From: Lachnospiraceae bacterium
GTDB lineage: Bacteria > Bacillota > Clostridia > Lachnospirales > Lachnospiraceae
Length of the DNA stretch: 64,000 nt
Assembly (NCBI GenBank): GCA_910574715.1
Contig: CAJTCH010000002.1
Span: 132,688-196,687 of the forward strand
Reading direction: 5' to 3'
Positions within the stretch are counted from its first letter, which is position 1; each line of letters starts with the position of its first letter. The notes below the pieces were generated by a model, which did not search any database, was not told where the DNA came from, and saw only the letters and a list, made by a program, of their open reading frames with translations. Both the position numbers and the translations under genes were made by a program. This document shows positions 63,393 to 64,000 of this stretch, piece by piece.

Positions 63393-64000
63393 CTACTGTT
63401 CCCCCTTCACATACATCAACATGATCTCGTCTATCGTAGCCGGCGTCACAACCGCCTTGGGATATCTGCGCATGGCAAGGTCTCTGTCAGAAACTAACGC
63501 CTGCCACTCATAATCCTGCTTCCTCCAGGATATAATGTCCCCCTTGTCCAGTTGATCAAACTGCGCCGCACCGCACTTGATGATCCCGTACTGCGTAAGC
63601 AGTTCATCCTTCGGCTTTGAAAATATTACCTGCCCCTGATGGATGAATACGATATAATCCGCCGCCTTCTCCAGATCGCTTGTAATATGCGACGATACCA
63701 GTATCGAATGCTCTTCTTCCTGCATAAAATCCAGGAAAATATCCAGAATATCATCCCGCATGACCGGATCAAGCCCGCTGGTAGCCTCATCCAATATCAA
63801 AAACCTTGGCTGATGGGACAGTGCCGCCGCAATCGCAAGCTTCATCCTCATTCCTTTCGAGAAATTCTTAATCTTCTTATCCGCCGGCAATGAAAATTCC
63901 TTCAGAAATCTTCCGTAAGACTGCGCATCCCACCGGGAAAAGATTCCCTTCATAACCTTGCCGATCTGCCTTGGCGAAAGCATCTCCGGGTATCCCTTGT
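63393..64000 (-). CDS. ABC transporter ATP-binding protein (partial)
   Basis: The C-terminal 200 or so residues of an ABC ATPase that runs past the window edge; the N-terminal part with Walker A is outside. The visible order is the signature NFSKGMRMKLAIAAALS, Walker B FLILDEATSGLDP, the switch VSSHITSDL, and a C-terminal extension (DQLDKGDIISWRKQDYEWQ to DEIMLMYVKGEQ). The open frame continues upstream of the Met at 63983 to base 64000, so that Met is not the real start. It pairs with the following permease in a drug- or peptide-exporter arrangement. Confidence 0.88.
   Translation of the reverse strand, partial: KGYPEMLSPRQIGKVMKGIFSRWDAQSYGRFLKEFSLPADKKIKNFSKGMRMKLAIAAALSHQPRFLILDEATSGLDPVMRDDILDIFLDFMQEEEHSILVSSHITSDLEKAADYIVFIHQGQVIFSKPKDELLTQYGIIKCGAAQFDQLDKGDIISWRKQDYEWQALVSDRDLAMRRYPKAVVTPATIDEIMLMYVKGEQ

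Overview
The window looks like a chromosomal segment of a low-to-medium GC anaerobic Firmicute of the Lachnospiraceae type (the Dorea / Ruminococcus gnavus / Clostridium scindens group). The grounds are an anaerobic ferredoxin-type aldo/keto reductase, a giant 2-hydroxyacyl-CoA dehydratase activase-like protein, a DUF711-family protein next to an ACT-domain protein, LoaP-type NusG paralogs and strong AGGAGG ribosome sites. No species can be named from the sequence alone.

Layout. (1) 0.1-22.9 kb, ordinary backbone: mgtE and tmcAL diverging from overlapping promoters; a minus-strand housekeeping run (aldo/keto reductase, polA, coaE, metallo-beta-lactamase protein, ACT protein, DUF711-family protein, degV); tRNA-Leu(CAA) with a consensus promoter and terminator; a lipoprotein; lysA with a TrmB-type regulator; pyk with a Derlin-like pseudorhomboid; the 1425-aa activase-like protein; a two-component system. 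(2) 22.9-25.7 kb, a small accessory patch: a broken nuclease-family remnant, an integrase-like fragment protein, a PD-(D/E)XK-family protein and an IS200-type element. (3) 25.9-50.6 kb, a visibly AT-rich surface polysaccharide locus, all on the minus strand. It starts with two tandem NusG/LoaP-type antiterminators separated by a structured RNA leader. A Wzz-like chain-length protein, an aminotransferase, a priming sugar transferase, glycosyltransferases, a polymerase and a flippase follow. Then come sugar-nucleotide genes for a CDP-6-deoxyhexose, UDP-galactofuranose, a CMP-nonulosonic-acid-like sugar and UDP-uronic acids. (4) 50.6-55.3 kb, a lantibiotic/bacitracin-type self-protection ABC transporter with its two-component system. 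(5) 55.3-62.6 kb, a four-carbon sugar-acid (threonate-like) catabolic operon, gntP-pdxA2-two DUF1537 kinases-dehydrogenase, with a divergent GntR regulator. (6) 62.8 kb to the end, an ABC-2 exporter running off the window.

The most striking signal is in region 3. Three long poly-G tracts (on the transcribed strand) sit at functionally decisive places. A G10 tract forms part of the 19-nt spacer between a perfect -35 (TTGACA) and a -10-like hexamer ahead of the first LoaP gene. A G9 tract splits a sialidase-fold lipoprotein into two out-of-frame halves that one base fewer would rejoin. A G10 tract lies in the early coding region of an intact acetyltransferase. Together they suggest a phase-variable capsule/exopolysaccharide: slipped-strand mispairing would tune transcription of the whole operon through the promoter spacer, LoaP would carry polymerase through the leader and the long operon, and two surface-modifying products would switch independently. 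This is inference from one sequence; tract-length variation among reads or strains would be the test.
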